57,086 nucleotides of DNA from Rosenbergiella metrosideri (GTDB lineage Bacteria; Pseudomonadota; Gammaproteobacteria; Enterobacterales; Enterobacteriaceae). Numbering within the stretch: position 1 is the first letter of the stretch; each line of letters opens with the position of its first letter. The notes beneath the pieces are model-generated. The model searched no databases. It was not told the DNA's origin and saw nothing but the letters and a program-made list of their open reading frames with translations. A program made the position numbers and the translations under genes. The stretch spans positions 1 to 57,086 of the forward strand of contig NZ_JALBCV010000019.1 of the NCBI RefSeq assembly GCF_022602565.1, read 5' to 3'. This document shows, one piece after another, positions 36,957-47,480 of the stretch.

Positions 36957-37859
36957 ATGATTTATGTTTTTGGCCACCAAAATCCCGATAGCGACAGTAT
37001 CTGCAGTGCACTTGTCACCGCAGACTGGTTAAACATGCTTGGGAAGTCTGCAACCCCATTTCGGCTGGGTGAAATTACCCCAGAAACCGCCTTCATTTTG
37101 CAGCAAGCCGGGGTTGACGCTCCTCGATTACTTAGCGAAGACCTGAGTGGGACGCCGGTCTGGCTGGTCGATTTTACCGATGCGGAGCAAGGACCTCCTT
37201 CTTTAGCTCTCAGCAATATTGTTGGCATCATTGACCATCACCGATTGGGTACTGTGATGACACAAAATCCTCCGGATGTATGGATACGCGCCGTCGGATG
37301 TTGTGCCACTATCCTCTGGCAAATCCTTACCTTTGAAAACCAACTGAGTATTTCCAGCGCTCAGGCTACCCTGATGTTAGGGGCTATTCTGAGCGATACA
37401 GTTGCCCTCAGCTCACCGACGACGACCGTTCATGATATTGCTGCCGTAAAGGGTTTAATCGCAATCAGCAAACTCAACTATGACCCCTTTGTTAAGGGGT
37501 TACTTGTCGCTAAAACCGATATCCGGGGGCAAAGCCCCCACACTTTGCTTATGAAGGACGCTAAACGCTACCAGATTAACGGTACCTCGGTGCTCCTGTC
37601 ACAAATTGAAGTCGCGGCCATGGCAGATGTGGATTTGGTTCTTCCCGACCTTCATACAGCACTGATGAAAGAATGTCAGTGTGGCGGTTTTGACATTGCA
37701 GTGATGACTATCACAGATATTTTTCAAAAAAACTCAACGTTATATTTCTCAGAAAATAATGTGCTCAACTTCGCGAGTTTGTCCCTGCCTGGGGTTATCA
37801 GCAGGAAAAAAGACATACTGCCGTGGTTGACGAGCGCTATATCAACCTCCTGGAGGTAA
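36957..37859 (+). CDS. Family II (DHH) inorganic pyrophosphatase
   Basis: 300 residues from ATG 36957 (AAAGGTG ahead; an upstream start adds ten residues without better context). Metal-binding motifs in order: GHQNPDSDS near the start, LVDFTD, IIDHHRLG, ILSDTVAL, and SRKKDILPWL at the C-terminus, the pyrophosphate-binding signature. The usual VDHN reads VDFT here, so one typical residue is changed. Hydrolyses PPi with Mn2+. Pyrophosphatases and enolase are main intracellular fluoride targets, so an extra copy in the operon replaces inhibited activity. Confidence 0.9.
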   Translation: MIYVFGHQNPDSDSICSALVTADWLNMLGKSATPFRLGEITPETAFILQQAGVDAPRLLSEDLSGTPVWLVDFTDAEQGPPSLALSNIVGIIDHHRLGTVMTQNPPDVWIRAVGCCATILWQILTFENQLSISSAQATLMLGAILSDTVALSSPTTTVHDIAAVKGLIAISKLNYDPFVKGLLVAKTDIRGQSPHTLLMKDAKRYQINGTSVLLSQIEVAAMADVDLVLPDLHTALMKECQCGGFDIAVMTITDIFQKNSTLYFSENNVLNFASLSLPGVISRKKDILPWLTSAISTSWR

Positions 37860-37862
37860 TCG

Positions 37863-39586
<1,724 letters not shown>

Positions 39587-39598
39587 CCTTATTGTGCC

Positions 39599-39628
39599 AA
39601 TAACCCCGGCTTACACGTCGGGGTTATT
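39599..39628 (+). terminator. Terminator inside the fluoride operon
   Basis: Perfect 10-bp stem AATAACCCCG/CGGGGTTATT, 10-nt loop, followed by TTCT-like bases. It lies between eno and the small membrane protein/crcB, so crcB would be transcribed at a lower level by read-through or from its own promoter. Confidence 0.8.
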
Positions 39629-39636
39629 CTGGGGGT

Positions 39637-39819
39637 ATGATGAAAGCTCACGTTTTTGTTATTTCTATGCTTACTGGGATTGTCGTCACCTACGCCGTGT
39701 TACTCCTTGGTTGCTTGTTCATCGGTAAAACGCTCCCCACTGTAGGTGTTGTCATTCTGTCACTTGTCGTGGGGGCTTCTGCTCAGCAACTGTCGAGGGT
39801 ATTAATGTCAAATAAATAG
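39637..39819 (+). CDS. Small two-span membrane protein in the fluoride operon
   Basis: 60 residues, two hydrophobic segments (about 5-30 and 35-50) separated by KTLPT; GGGGGT precedes the ATG. Not a CrcB fragment by sequence (no NLLG or FSTFS motif). Unrecognised. Its place between eno and crcB suggests an envelope role in fluoride stress. Confidence 0.6.
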   Translation: MMKAHVFVISMLTGIVVTYAVLLLGCLFIGKTLPTVGVVILSLVVGASAQQLSRVLMSNK

Positions 39820-39927
39820 GACCTCCCCTTATCTTGCATGCAGTCAAAGGATATACATTAACAATGTCAGCCAAATGAGGAAATGTCCTGATATTGTTAC
39901 GAAAAAAAATTATTTTATGAGGGGTAT

Positions 39928-40308
39928 ATGATTAAATCGCTTTTTGCCGTCATTATCGGCGGTTCTGTTGGATGCACTCTGCGCTGGTTACTGTCCACAC
40001 GCTTGAACAGTCTTTTTCCAAACCTCCCGCCTGGTACATTGATGGTGAACCTTCTGGCAGGATTAATTATTGGTGCTGCACTGGCGTACTTTTTAAAACA
40101 ACCACACCTTGATCCTTTTTGGAAATTATTGATAACAACGGGCCTTTGTGGAGGGTTGAGCACTTTCTCAACATTTTCTGTTGAAGTATTCGCATTATTC
40201 CAGGCGGGAAACTATCTGTGGGCTTTGACGTCCGTACTTGTTCACGTCATTGGGTCACTCATCATGACGGCTTTAGGATTTTTTATCATAACCTCATTAT
40301 TAGCCTGA
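39928..40308 (+). CDS. crcB: CrcB/Fluc fluoride channel
   Basis: 126 residues, four membrane spans. Hallmarks: GGSVGCTLRWLLS at the start, GTLMVNLLAG (the conserved Asn), and GLCGGLSTFSTFS with the phenylalanine box. Works as an antiparallel dimer that lets fluoride out of the cell. Last gene of the riboswitch operon. Its 3' end faces a converging fluoride-switched promoter at 40505-40533. Confidence 0.95.
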   Translation: MIKSLFAVIIGGSVGCTLRWLLSTRLNSLFPNLPPGTLMVNLLAGLIIGAALAYFLKQPHLDPFWKLLITTGLCGGLSTFSTFSVEVFALFQAGNYLWALTSVLVHVIGSLIMTALGFFIITSLLA

Positions 40309-40347
40309 TTGTTTACCCACGTAGTGAGTTCATCAACTAATGTGATG

Positions 40348-40385
40348 CTTAGCGTAGGTTTTCGCCCCATTGGACCTCACCCCCC
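40348..40385 (-). repeat. Internal Tn3-family inverted repeat
   Basis: Reads inward from 40385 as GGGGGGTGAGGTCCAATGGG ... ACGCTAAG; three mismatches to the left end. The bases next to it (GCCGG) do not match AATGA at the left end, so the 7.5-kb inner unit did not insert here by itself. Confidence 0.9.
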
Positions 40386-40440
40386 GCCGGGGAAAAATCA
40401 GGGACGGCCTTACGCACCTCCTGAAAATCAAGAGTCACAT

Positions 40441-40494
40441 CAGGCGTCATCAGCTCCGGAACGGAGCGGTTGGGAAAGGTGGAACGCCATCACC
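40441..40494 (-). promoter_or_regulatory. Second, orphan fluoride riboswitch
   Basis: On the minus strand: GGTGATGGCGTTCCACC, then CCCAACCGCTC, a short GGAG hairpin and GCTGATGACGCCTG. Same aptamer core as the first copy, with a different variable stem. Only about 55 bp follow before the internal inverted repeat, and no gene starts there, so its original target is gone. AGGAGG about 20 bp downstream of the aptamer may be the orphan ribosome site. Confidence 0.88.
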
Positions 40495-40504
40495 CTGTTG
40501 TCTG

Positions 40505-40533
40505 AGTATAGAACCGGACGGAAAACCTGTCAG
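40505..40533 (-). promoter_or_regulatory. Promoter of the orphan riboswitch
   Basis: On the minus strand CTGACA (40528-40533), 17 bp, TATACT (40505-40510), ten bases before the aptamer. If active, its transcript runs leftward across the internal repeat and antisense into crcB. Confidence 0.7.
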
Positions 40534-40552
40534 TATTATTCTGCTGGCGATC

Positions 40553-41152
40553 TCAGCCTGCCAGAGCAGCCCGTGCCTCGCGGAGCACCCGGCGGATGTT
40601 TTCCGGCACCGCCGGGCTCGTGCAGAGCGATAGAGGGCTGGGGTGCGGCATCGTCAGCACCGTGACGCCGGGGCGCAGGTGACTGGCCGTCCCGCGGGCC
40701 TGCGCCGCTACGGCACCGGCCAGCACCACCACGCGCAGCGCGGGCAGATGCGCCAGTACGTCCTCAAGCCAGGCGCAGCCGGTACGGATATCCGCCGCTG
40801 AGGGCCGCTTCTGCGGCCCGTCACTGACCCAGGGCACCGTATTCCACAGCACGCTGTCCCGGCGCGCAATACCGGCTTCCGTCAGAAACCGCCCCAGATT
40901 CTGCTGGGCCGGCCCCGGGTTATCTCGCGAGACGAACCGGGGTGACGGGCTGCTGCGCGCCGGCGACTGCAGCAGGACGAGCAATCCGGCCCCGCTCCCG
41001 CCGTCGGCCGGATCAAACCACGGCAGCTCCACGCCGGCCTGACGCCGCCCGCTGACCCAGCTATTCAGCGCGGCCACGTGCGGCTCGGTGACCGCCGCGA
41101 GGCGTTCCTCGCGTAAAAACGGGTCCAGCAGCGACGTGCAGGTTTCACTCAC
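40553..41152 (-). CDS. Uracil-DNA glycosylase family protein
   Basis: 199 residues. GTG at 41152 overlaps the TDT stop (GTGA), giving translational coupling; a farther upstream start inside the TDT gene is unlikely. UDG-superfamily motifs: LLVLLQSPARS, DNPGPAQQNL, LWNTVPW and the C-terminal MPHPSPLS. Excises uracil or related bases from DNA. GC-rich compared with the plasmid backbone. Pairing with an anion transporter is unusual. Confidence 0.8.
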   Translation of the reverse strand: MSETCTSLLDPFLREERLAAVTEPHVAALNSWVSGRRQAGVELPWFDPADGGSGAGLLVLLQSPARSSPSPRFVSRDNPGPAQQNLGRFLTEAGIARRDSVLWNTVPWVSDGPQKRPSAADIRTGCAWLEDVLAHLPALRVVVLAGAVAAQARGTASHLRPGVTVLTMPHPSPLSLCTSPAVPENIRRVLREARAALAG

Positions 41153-42309
41153 GGCTTCCGGTCCAGGCCTGCCAGGCAAGGGGAAACAAAGAGTTTCCCG
41201 CTCCATGCCCCGCGCACCGTCTTCACCGCGACCAGCAGCCACATGGCGGCCAGCATGACGACAAGAAGCGCACCGAAGCCTTTAAAGAACGCCAGGTCAA
41301 TCAGGGTGGACAGCTTCAGCGTGGCCACGGTGTACACACCCAGCGGGAAGGTAAAGCCCCACCATCCCAGATTGAACGGGATGCCTTCACGGAAGTATCG
41401 TACGGTTATCAGCGTGGCCAGCAGCATCCACCACAGGCCGCAACCCCAGAACAGAATGCCGGCCACAAACCCCACGCCCTGGGCGATATGACCCATTTCC
41501 GGCATGCCCGCCGCAGCAAATACTCCTGGCGCATCTCCGCCGATGACCAGCATACCCAGCGACCCGGTGCCAATCGGCCCCAGAGCCAGCCAGCTTGAGG
41601 CTGCCATACTTTCGTGCGGTAGCTTGTGCAGCGCCATACGCAACAGCAGAATGGCGAGGATGCTCAGAGCCACCGGCACGGAGTACGCCCACAGCACGTA
41701 GCTGGTAATAATGATACCGAGCTGCGCGTGGGTGTCGGCAATGTGCGGCGCCAGCAGGCCGCCGCTTACCGCCGCGACCTCGGCGGCCACGACCGGCAGT
41801 AACCAGACGGCGGTCATCTGGTCAATGCTGTGCTGCTGCCGGGTAAACATCATGTAGGGAATACACACGCCGCACAGCAGCGACATCGCCACGTCCAGCC
41901 ACCACAGGGCGTGTGCCACCGGAATGACGTCTGCGCCCCACCGAGGAAGACCGAACGCCAGCAGCCCGTTAATGATGGTCGCCATGCCCATCGGGATGGT
42001 GCCGAAGAACATGGACACCGTTGAATGGCCGAAGATGCGCGTTGCCTCGCCAAAGTACATGACCCAGCGGGCCAGATACATCACGGCAAAGACGCTGAAC
42101 AGCAGGATGTTGAACATCCAGAGCCCTTCCGCAACGAGGCGCAATCCCGGAACCTGCCAGGGGAACTGCGCCAGAGACAGCGACAGGATGCCGGTCCCCA
42201 TTGTTGCGGCGAACCAGTTAGGCGTGAACTGACGTATGGCCTCTTTCGGGCTGCTCAGCGCGCTCAGCGGGCGCGCACCGTTATGCAGGGTGAATATTTT
42301 ATCGTTCAT
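41149..42309 (-). CDS. TDT-family (TehA/SLAC1) anion transporter
   Basis: 386 residues from ATG 42309, with CAGGAG ten bases ahead; a start 15 codons upstream is less likely. About ten membrane spans. Typical of the tellurite-resistance/dicarboxylate transporter family: FTPNWFAATMGTGILSLSLA, SMFFGTIPMGMATI and WWGFTFPLGVYTVAT. Members export sulfite, chloride or nitrate-like anions or take up malate. Substrate not predictable. Its position next to fluoride elements invites the idea of halide export, but this is only inference. Confidence 0.85.
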   Translation of the reverse strand: MNDKIFTLHNGARPLSALSSPKEAIRQFTPNWFAATMGTGILSLSLAQFPWQVPGLRLVAEGLWMFNILLFSVFAVMYLARWVMYFGEATRIFGHSTVSMFFGTIPMGMATIINGLLAFGLPRWGADVIPVAHALWWLDVAMSLLCGVCIPYMMFTRQQHSIDQMTAVWLLPVVAAEVAAVSGGLLAPHIADTHAQLGIIITSYVLWAYSVPVALSILAILLLRMALHKLPHESMAASSWLALGPIGTGSLGMLVIGGDAPGVFAAAGMPEMGHIAQGVGFVAGILFWGCGLWWMLLATLITVRYFREGIPFNLGWWGFTFPLGVYTVATLKLSTLIDLAFFKGFGALLVVMLAAMWLLVAVKTVRGAWSGKLFVSPCLAGLDRKP

Positions 42310-42464
42310 GCCTGAATCTCCTGAGTAGACAGGAACAGTATAGGCATATCGCAAATAATCTTTAAAACAAGTTATACTTTTATAAATAACCTGTAAAAGT
42401 GGTTATCATAGCCCCTACTCCACGCCGTACCGTCACTGCGTTGCACCTGAGTGGGGGAGCCCTG

Positions 42465-43466
42465 TCAGGCCTGCGGCGGGCTTTTAATCGTTGCCGTGAC
42501 GCGATTCTGTTTCAGGTCAACCACCGCGATGCTGAGGTCTTTATTGAGCACCCACGCGCGGGCACCGTCTTTACTGAAAACGATGGCCTGGCGGGGCGCA
42601 TCCAGTCCGGTAACGGTGGCGACCACCTTACCGGCGGCGGTATCAATGACGGAGAGGCTGTTGTCGCCCAGGTTGCCGCTGTAAACATAGCGGTTATCCG
42701 GCGTCAGCGCGGCACCGTAAGGGTCCTGCCCCACGGGGATGGTTGCCGCAATGACGCGCTTCTGCGTGTCGACCACGGCGATGGTGTTGCTGCCGCTGTT
42801 AGCCGCGTACAGTGTGCGGCCGTCGGCACTGACAGATATGGCGCGCAGCTTGCTGAAGCCGGTTATCTCGCCGCGAATGTCGCCCGTCACGGCGTCAACC
42901 AGGGTAATTTTATCGCCCTTAAAGTTGGTGACGTAGACGGTTTTACCGTCCGGGCTGATTTTGATGCCCTGACGGGGCTGGGCAAAACCCGCCACGACCG
43001 CAACGGGCCGGTTGTGTGTCAGGTCATACACCGAGAGCGTGCTGGCAGCCTCGTTATTCACATACAGACGCTGCCCGTCACAGCTGATGGCCGTGCCGAA
43101 GGCCCCGGGCCCCAGCGGCAGCGTTGTCGCCACGTCAAGCGTCCCGGTGCTGATTTTTCTGACCACGCCGAGACTGCTGTCAGAAAGAAATATGGCCTTG
43201 CCGTCCGGAGAGAAAAGTGCATTACGGGGGGTGACGTAGCCCTTCATCACCTTTCTGACCTTCCCGGCAGCCAGGTCGTAGACCACCACGTCAGAGCGAT
43301 CACTGTAGGACGCCACCGCCATTTTTTCATCGGGACTGACAGCAAGGGAATTGTTGTGGATATCGCCGTCAAACGTCCAGCGTTCCTCTGCGGCACCGGC
43401 GAGGGTGCTGATGAGAAGAAACGCCACCGCGGTCAGTCCCGGAATTCCGTATTTTTTTATCATCAT
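42465..43466 (-). CDS. YncE-like periplasmic beta-propeller
   Basis: 333 residues with a signal peptide (STLAGAAEE). Six or seven YVTN-type repeats: examples KTVYVTNFKGDKITLVDA, RTLYAANSGSNTIAVVD, RYVYSGNLGDNSLSVID. A seven-bladed propeller exported to the periplasm. AGGAAAA precedes the ATG. A long antisense open frame overlaps it, but lacks any family signs. Probably in one leftward unit with the TDT and UDG genes. Confidence 0.85.
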   Translation of the reverse strand: MMIKKYGIPGLTAVAFLLISTLAGAAEERWTFDGDIHNNSLAVSPDEKMAVASYSDRSDVVVYDLAAGKVRKVMKGYVTPRNALFSPDGKAIFLSDSSLGVVRKISTGTLDVATTLPLGPGAFGTAISCDGQRLYVNNEAASTLSVYDLTHNRPVAVVAGFAQPRQGIKISPDGKTVYVTNFKGDKITLVDAVTGDIRGEITGFSKLRAISVSADGRTLYAANSGSNTIAVVDTQKRVIAATIPVGQDPYGAALTPDNRYVYSGNLGDNSLSVIDTAAGKVVATVTGLDAPRQAIVFSKDGARAWVLNKDLSIAVVDLKQNRVTATIKSPPQA

Positions 43467-43725
43467 TTTTCCTGCATAGGGGGTAAGGGATAAGACTCAT
43501 TGCCCGCTTCAGGGCTTCAGAAGAAGCGTGGCAGATAAACCCCTGTCAGGGAAATCGATTTTCCTGCTATGCCTTACCAGTCGCCTTTTTTATGCTTTGA
43601 TCGTAGGTAAACTGCAGCAATTTAAGGCTGAATAAGTACGGACTGGATTTCAACCCAGGAGGTGTAGTTGCTCATTTTTTGTTTAAATTCCATTCCACAT
43701 AAATGCAGATCTCAGTGCAAGAATA

Positions 43726-44691
43726 ATGCAGATTTTAGAGGATATGGCCCCCGTCGTCGAAATATACTCTATCGACGAAGCATTTATGTGCTTAAAAAAT
43801 ATGGAAAAAATTATCAACTATGAACAATTTGGTAGGGAGGTAAGGGCACGCGTGCTCAAATGGACCGGACTGACGGTGGGCGTTGGGGTAGGTCCGAGAA
43901 AAACTCTAGCAAAATTAGCAAATTACGCTGCCAAAAAGTATACAAAAACAGCCGGTGTCGTTGATCTTTCACAGCCAGTAAGGCAGCGAAAACTGATGGA
44001 GCTGGTCGAAGTGGGTGAGGTATGGGGCGTGGGACGGAAAATTGGCCAGCGATTGCACGGCATGGGCATTAAAACTGCTCTGCAGCTGGCCGACGCGTCG
44101 CCTACCTTGATGCGAAAACACTTCTCCGTAGTGCTTGAGCGCACGGTACGGGAGCTGCGTGGCGAGCCTTGCCTTGAGCTGGAAGAAATGCCCCCCACCA
44201 AACAGCAAATCGTCTGCTCACGCTCGTTTGGCGAACGGGTTACGCGATATGACCTGATGCGCGAAGCGATATGCAGCCACGCGGTACGGGCGGCCGAGAA
44301 ATTACGCGGTGAAGGGCAATACTGTCGCCACGTTTCCGCATTCATCAAGACAAGCCCCTTTACCCCCAACGAGCCCTATTATGGCCGCTCGGCGAACATC
44401 ATTCTTCCGACCGCGACCCAGGACAGCCGCGATATTATTACTGCAACGACACAATGCCTGGACTCGATCTGGAAGGATAATCTGCGCTTTCAGAAATGCG
44501 GTGTCATGCTGGGAGATTTCTACAGTCAGGGCGTCGCCCAGTTCGGTCTCTTCGATGAAATAAAACCCCGAGCAAACAGTGAAAAACTGATGGCCGAGCT
44601 AGATGGCATCAATCATACAGCAAAGGGTAAGGTCTGGTTTGCCGGTCAAGGAATCCAGAAAGAGTGGGAAATGAAGCGCAATATGTTGTAG
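43726..44691 (+). pseudogene. umuC: N-terminally truncated UmuC-like DNA polymerase V
   Basis: 321 codons matching UmuC from just before the second catalytic motif (VVEIYSIDEAF) to KRNML near the end; about 85 N-terminal residues with the first catalytic Asp and about 15 C-terminal residues are missing. The little-finger and thumb regions are present (RSFGERVTRYD, VMLGDFYSQGVAQ). No SOS box or umuD is next to it. As Y-family activity needs the missing Asp, it is probably inactive. Confidence 0.88.
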
Positions 44692-44899
44692 TCAGCTTAT
44701 ACAACAAGGTTTAGCGAACTGATGCGCGTAAAGCTTGATTAACCTGCGTTCCTCCACTCACCTTACTGCTATGAGGAATTTTAGGTCCAATAAGGCAAGC
44801 ACATTTGGGATTGATCTGTATTAAATGTCATTCTTTGTATAGTGCGCCGGAGATAATCAAGCCCGTTGCACAACAAGATTTTAACATGACATCCGAATC

Positions 44900-45001
44900 C
44901 TGCATGACTTCGGCCTCTACTCATGCACCTTGTCTGAAAATGTGGTGAAAGGTGAAATAAGGCCATTAAATCAAAAGATTAGTGAATATCTAGACGCTTA
45001 G
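44900..45001 (+). pseudogene. 3' end of a second Tn3-family transposase
   Basis: Open stretch ending TLSENVVKGEIRPLNQ ... EYLDA and TAG. It aligns with the C-terminus of the complete tnpA (TLSENVMKGELRPLNQ ... EYIDA), but differs at several residues, so it comes from a different transposon of the group. It is on the opposite strand from the main tnpA. The upstream 200 bp (44692-44899) show no gene. Confidence 0.85.
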
Positions 45002-45034
45002 CGTAGGTTTTCACCCCATTGGACCTCAAACCCC
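44997..45034 (-). repeat. Right terminal inverted repeat of the whole insertion
   Basis: Reads inward from 45034 as GGGGTTTGAGGTCCAATGGG, then GTGAAAACCTACGCTAAG. Two mismatches to the left repeat. Followed by AATGA, the copy of the target duplication. Confidence 0.92.
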
Positions 45035-45176
45035 AATGAGGTAAGCTGACTCCCTCGATTACTAGATTATTACGAAAAGCACACATAAATTCGCCTTCCG
45101 TAATTCCGATCATTTCTGCCACACTTCTTTCGCCATAAGACCTACACGCCACTATGTTGATGCTATAAAGCTCCAT
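45035..45176 (-). pseudogene. Transposon-split small gene, 5' part
   Basis: Starts ATG at 45176, 12 bp after the nikB stop: MELYSINIVACRSYGERSVA, with an excisionase-like opening, and runs to LPH at the insertion point. The 3' part is at 32811-32913. The region past 45034 read in this frame is transposon sequence. Similar in build to the small gene behind nuc (30877-31131). Confidence 0.82.
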
Positions 45177-45188
45177 AGCGCTGAAGCT

Positions 45189-47135
45189 TTACGGTTTGAA
45201 TTGTTCAATATGCCTTAAATCGTCGTCGTCTTCCTTTCGATTACGAGAACGATAAACCCTATTAAGCCGAGATTGCTCTGATTCAGCTTCCCGTATTAAA
45301 CGCTTGTCTATAATGCGATGGGCCTCATCAAGTTCTGCCGATTGCTCAGGTTGTGTTGGTTGTACAGTATGTTCAGGGAATTCACGGTTATATGCGGCTA
45401 AACGTTGGAACGCTAATAATTTAGTATAACTTTCGCCAGTAATCTCGAACCGTTCCCCAGACTTCCACGAAGCTAAATCTATCCCCATATCGATAGTTGA
45501 TAGCGAGTTTTCCAACGGAAATCTAACCTCTATACTATCACCGCGATCAATGACCTCGTCGCGACCTGCGGAAGAATAAACAGCAGAACCATCGCGATGT
45601 AAACGGACATTAAAGCCTTCTGCCTTGAGTAGTTTTGTATCATCACCAGGCGCACAGTGTAGGATCATATCAGACTCAACCGGAACACGGTTTTTACGCC
45701 CTTCCCTATATGCCCAACCACGCAACTGACTTACAGCAGCTTCCCGTCCTTTAAGAGCTTCCTGCTCCGTCCATGCGCGATAAGACATCGGACGATACTT
45801 ACCTTCATCACGTAATTTTTCACGTTCGGATTTAAGCTGTAGACGTAATGCACCCATTGCCTTTTCACGTTCAAATTCGACAACATGATACATTAGCTTT
45901 CGCATATGCGGATCATTAACACTAGTACGGATACGTTGTTTCTGACCTTTAAAATCAGTTGCTAGCTCACGGAATCTAGCGCTCGCCTGTAAGTCCGGTT
46001 TTACCCATGATTTGCGATAAAGTTGATAATCATTTTTCAGGTTTTCGCGAGCTTCGGCACGTGCAACACGTCTCTCCTGACGTGCCCCAATATCCCGTTT
46101 GTGTAAGCTTTCGTTATACGCTTTATGAACGTGTTTATTTCGTAAATCTAAAGGTGGCGTCAGTGAAGGTGTAAAGGGACCTAACTTCGATTCAATACGT
46201 TGACGTGTCATGCCAACGTGAATTCGTGACGCTTTTATCGGGGTTTGTTCTGGATTAAATGCATCACGGACAATCATTCCCTCGCCCCGAGCTTCGAGCT
46301 TAAGTCCTGCGCCAGAGAAGACATTATGAATACCTTCCCAGCTCGCAGTTTTATCACGAAACATCGCGTTAATCTCACGGCGACAGTGCGTCACAGCATA
46401 GGTATAAAGACTCTCTTTATCTGCAAAGTGCTCCAGTGTTGCCGCACCACGTGGTGCGCTTTTATGACGGCGAGGAGCACGCACAATATTGTTATTCGCA
46501 TCACGAATCCAACTTCCGTTATCAATCTTAAACCCATGTTTAAGTTCTAATTCGCGACATAATTTATGTAATTTATCGACATCGTTGTAGAGAGTTACAG
46601 CCTTAAAACTTATAGGGTGTACACGATTAGCCGCGACATGGACGTGTACGTTATCAGTGTCTCTATGGATTGACGAAACGTATTGATGTTGCCCCATATC
46701 CATACGCTTTAGAGCCTGATGAACACTGTCGAAAATCTGGTCTTCACTAGGATTTTCATCTTCCTGCCAACTTAAAATAAAGTGATAAACAGGGTCCTTA
46801 CAGTGAATATTTTGATCGGATACACTTTGCATTTCTAAGGCCGCACTTTCAAAAGAAAGGAGGTTATGCTGGCTAACAACCCCATCTACAGATACGCGTG
46901 AATTCCCTCGTTTGTCGATAGACATTAACTGAGATTCAACAAGATTTTCGTTACGGCTAACATAATCAACTAGGCGCTCGAAAACCTTAGAACGGCTACG
47001 AGCTGGACGAGCAAATCGTTGGTCTTCCTTGATTTCATCCTTAAGCGAAATATCATCACGCACAGACATGTAACTCACTAGCTGTATGAAGCTAGAGCGT
47101 CCATCACGTCTTTTTGGTGGGATGATAACGTTCAT
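45189..47135 (-). CDS. nikB: Relaxase NikB (MOBP)
   Basis: 648 residues. N-terminal relaxase domain: probable catalytic Tyr near residue 22 (IQLVSYMS), and the histidine motif HRDTDNVHVHVAANRVHP with His157, His164 and His166 coordinating the metal. C-terminal 400 residues are charged and helical, with a TraI-associated extension. Cuts the nic site in oriT, stays bound to the 5' end and pilots the strand through TrbC. Its start overlaps the nikA stop by one base (TAATG). Confidence 0.92.
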   Translation of the reverse strand: MNVIIPPKRRDGRSSFIQLVSYMSVRDDISLKDEIKEDQRFARPARSRSKVFERLVDYVSRNENLVESQLMSIDKRGNSRVSVDGVVSQHNLLSFESAALEMQSVSDQNIHCKDPVYHFILSWQEDENPSEDQIFDSVHQALKRMDMGQHQYVSSIHRDTDNVHVHVAANRVHPISFKAVTLYNDVDKLHKLCRELELKHGFKIDNGSWIRDANNNIVRAPRRHKSAPRGAATLEHFADKESLYTYAVTHCRREINAMFRDKTASWEGIHNVFSGAGLKLEARGEGMIVRDAFNPEQTPIKASRIHVGMTRQRIESKLGPFTPSLTPPLDLRNKHVHKAYNESLHKRDIGARQERRVARAEARENLKNDYQLYRKSWVKPDLQASARFRELATDFKGQKQRIRTSVNDPHMRKLMYHVVEFEREKAMGALRLQLKSEREKLRDEGKYRPMSYRAWTEQEALKGREAAVSQLRGWAYREGRKNRVPVESDMILHCAPGDDTKLLKAEGFNVRLHRDGSAVYSSAGRDEVIDRGDSIEVRFPLENSLSTIDMGIDLASWKSGERFEITGESYTKLLAFQRLAAYNREFPEHTVQPTQPEQSAELDEAHRIIDKRLIREAESEQSRLNRVYRSRNRKEDDDDLRHIEQFKP

Positions 47136-47446
47136 TAATCGCCTTGTTGTCCTACACGTAAAATGGCCTTCTTCAGCTCTTGTAATACTTCGGCATATTC
47201 TTTACTTCCTATGCCGTTACCTTGTGTGAAGAGGTACTTTTGTAACCCGCCGAGCTTTGAAAGCTCCGCAATGAGCTTATGGTCATTACGGGGCTTAATC
47301 TTTCTAGACAGCGCACAGCGAAGCATAAACGTACCAACACTTAACCCAGCATCGGCAGCTTTCTGGCGGACTTCCTCTCGCTCTTCCGGTAGGCACCTTA
47401 CAGGGGGAAGAGTAGCGGTTAAGTTACGTTTTTCGCTTTTGCTCAT
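47135..47446 (-). CDS. nikA: Relaxosome accessory protein NikA
   Basis: 103 residues, ribbon-helix-helix: beta strand around LTATLPPVRC, then PEEREEVRQKAADAGLSVGT and FMLRCAL. Binds the inverted repeat in oriT directly upstream and recruits NikB. Length and order as in R64 nikA-nikB. Confidence 0.9.
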   Translation of the reverse strand: MSKSEKRNLTATLPPVRCLPEEREEVRQKAADAGLSVGTFMLRCALSRKIKPRNDHKLIAELSKLGGLQKYLFTQGNGIGSKEYAEVLQELKKAILRVGQQGD

Positions 47447-47480
47447 CGTTTATGACGCCATTTTTCCAATTAAAATTACA

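Noticed and set aside
40309-40665. Plus-strand gene after crcB
   Set aside because: It crosses the internal inverted repeat and the antisense of the orphan riboswitch and has Pro-rich chance composition.
42399-43493. Long plus-strand frame antisense to the YncE-like gene
   Set aside because: It arises from GC-rich codon bias. The minus-strand frame has a signal peptide, a ribosome site and clear propeller repeats.
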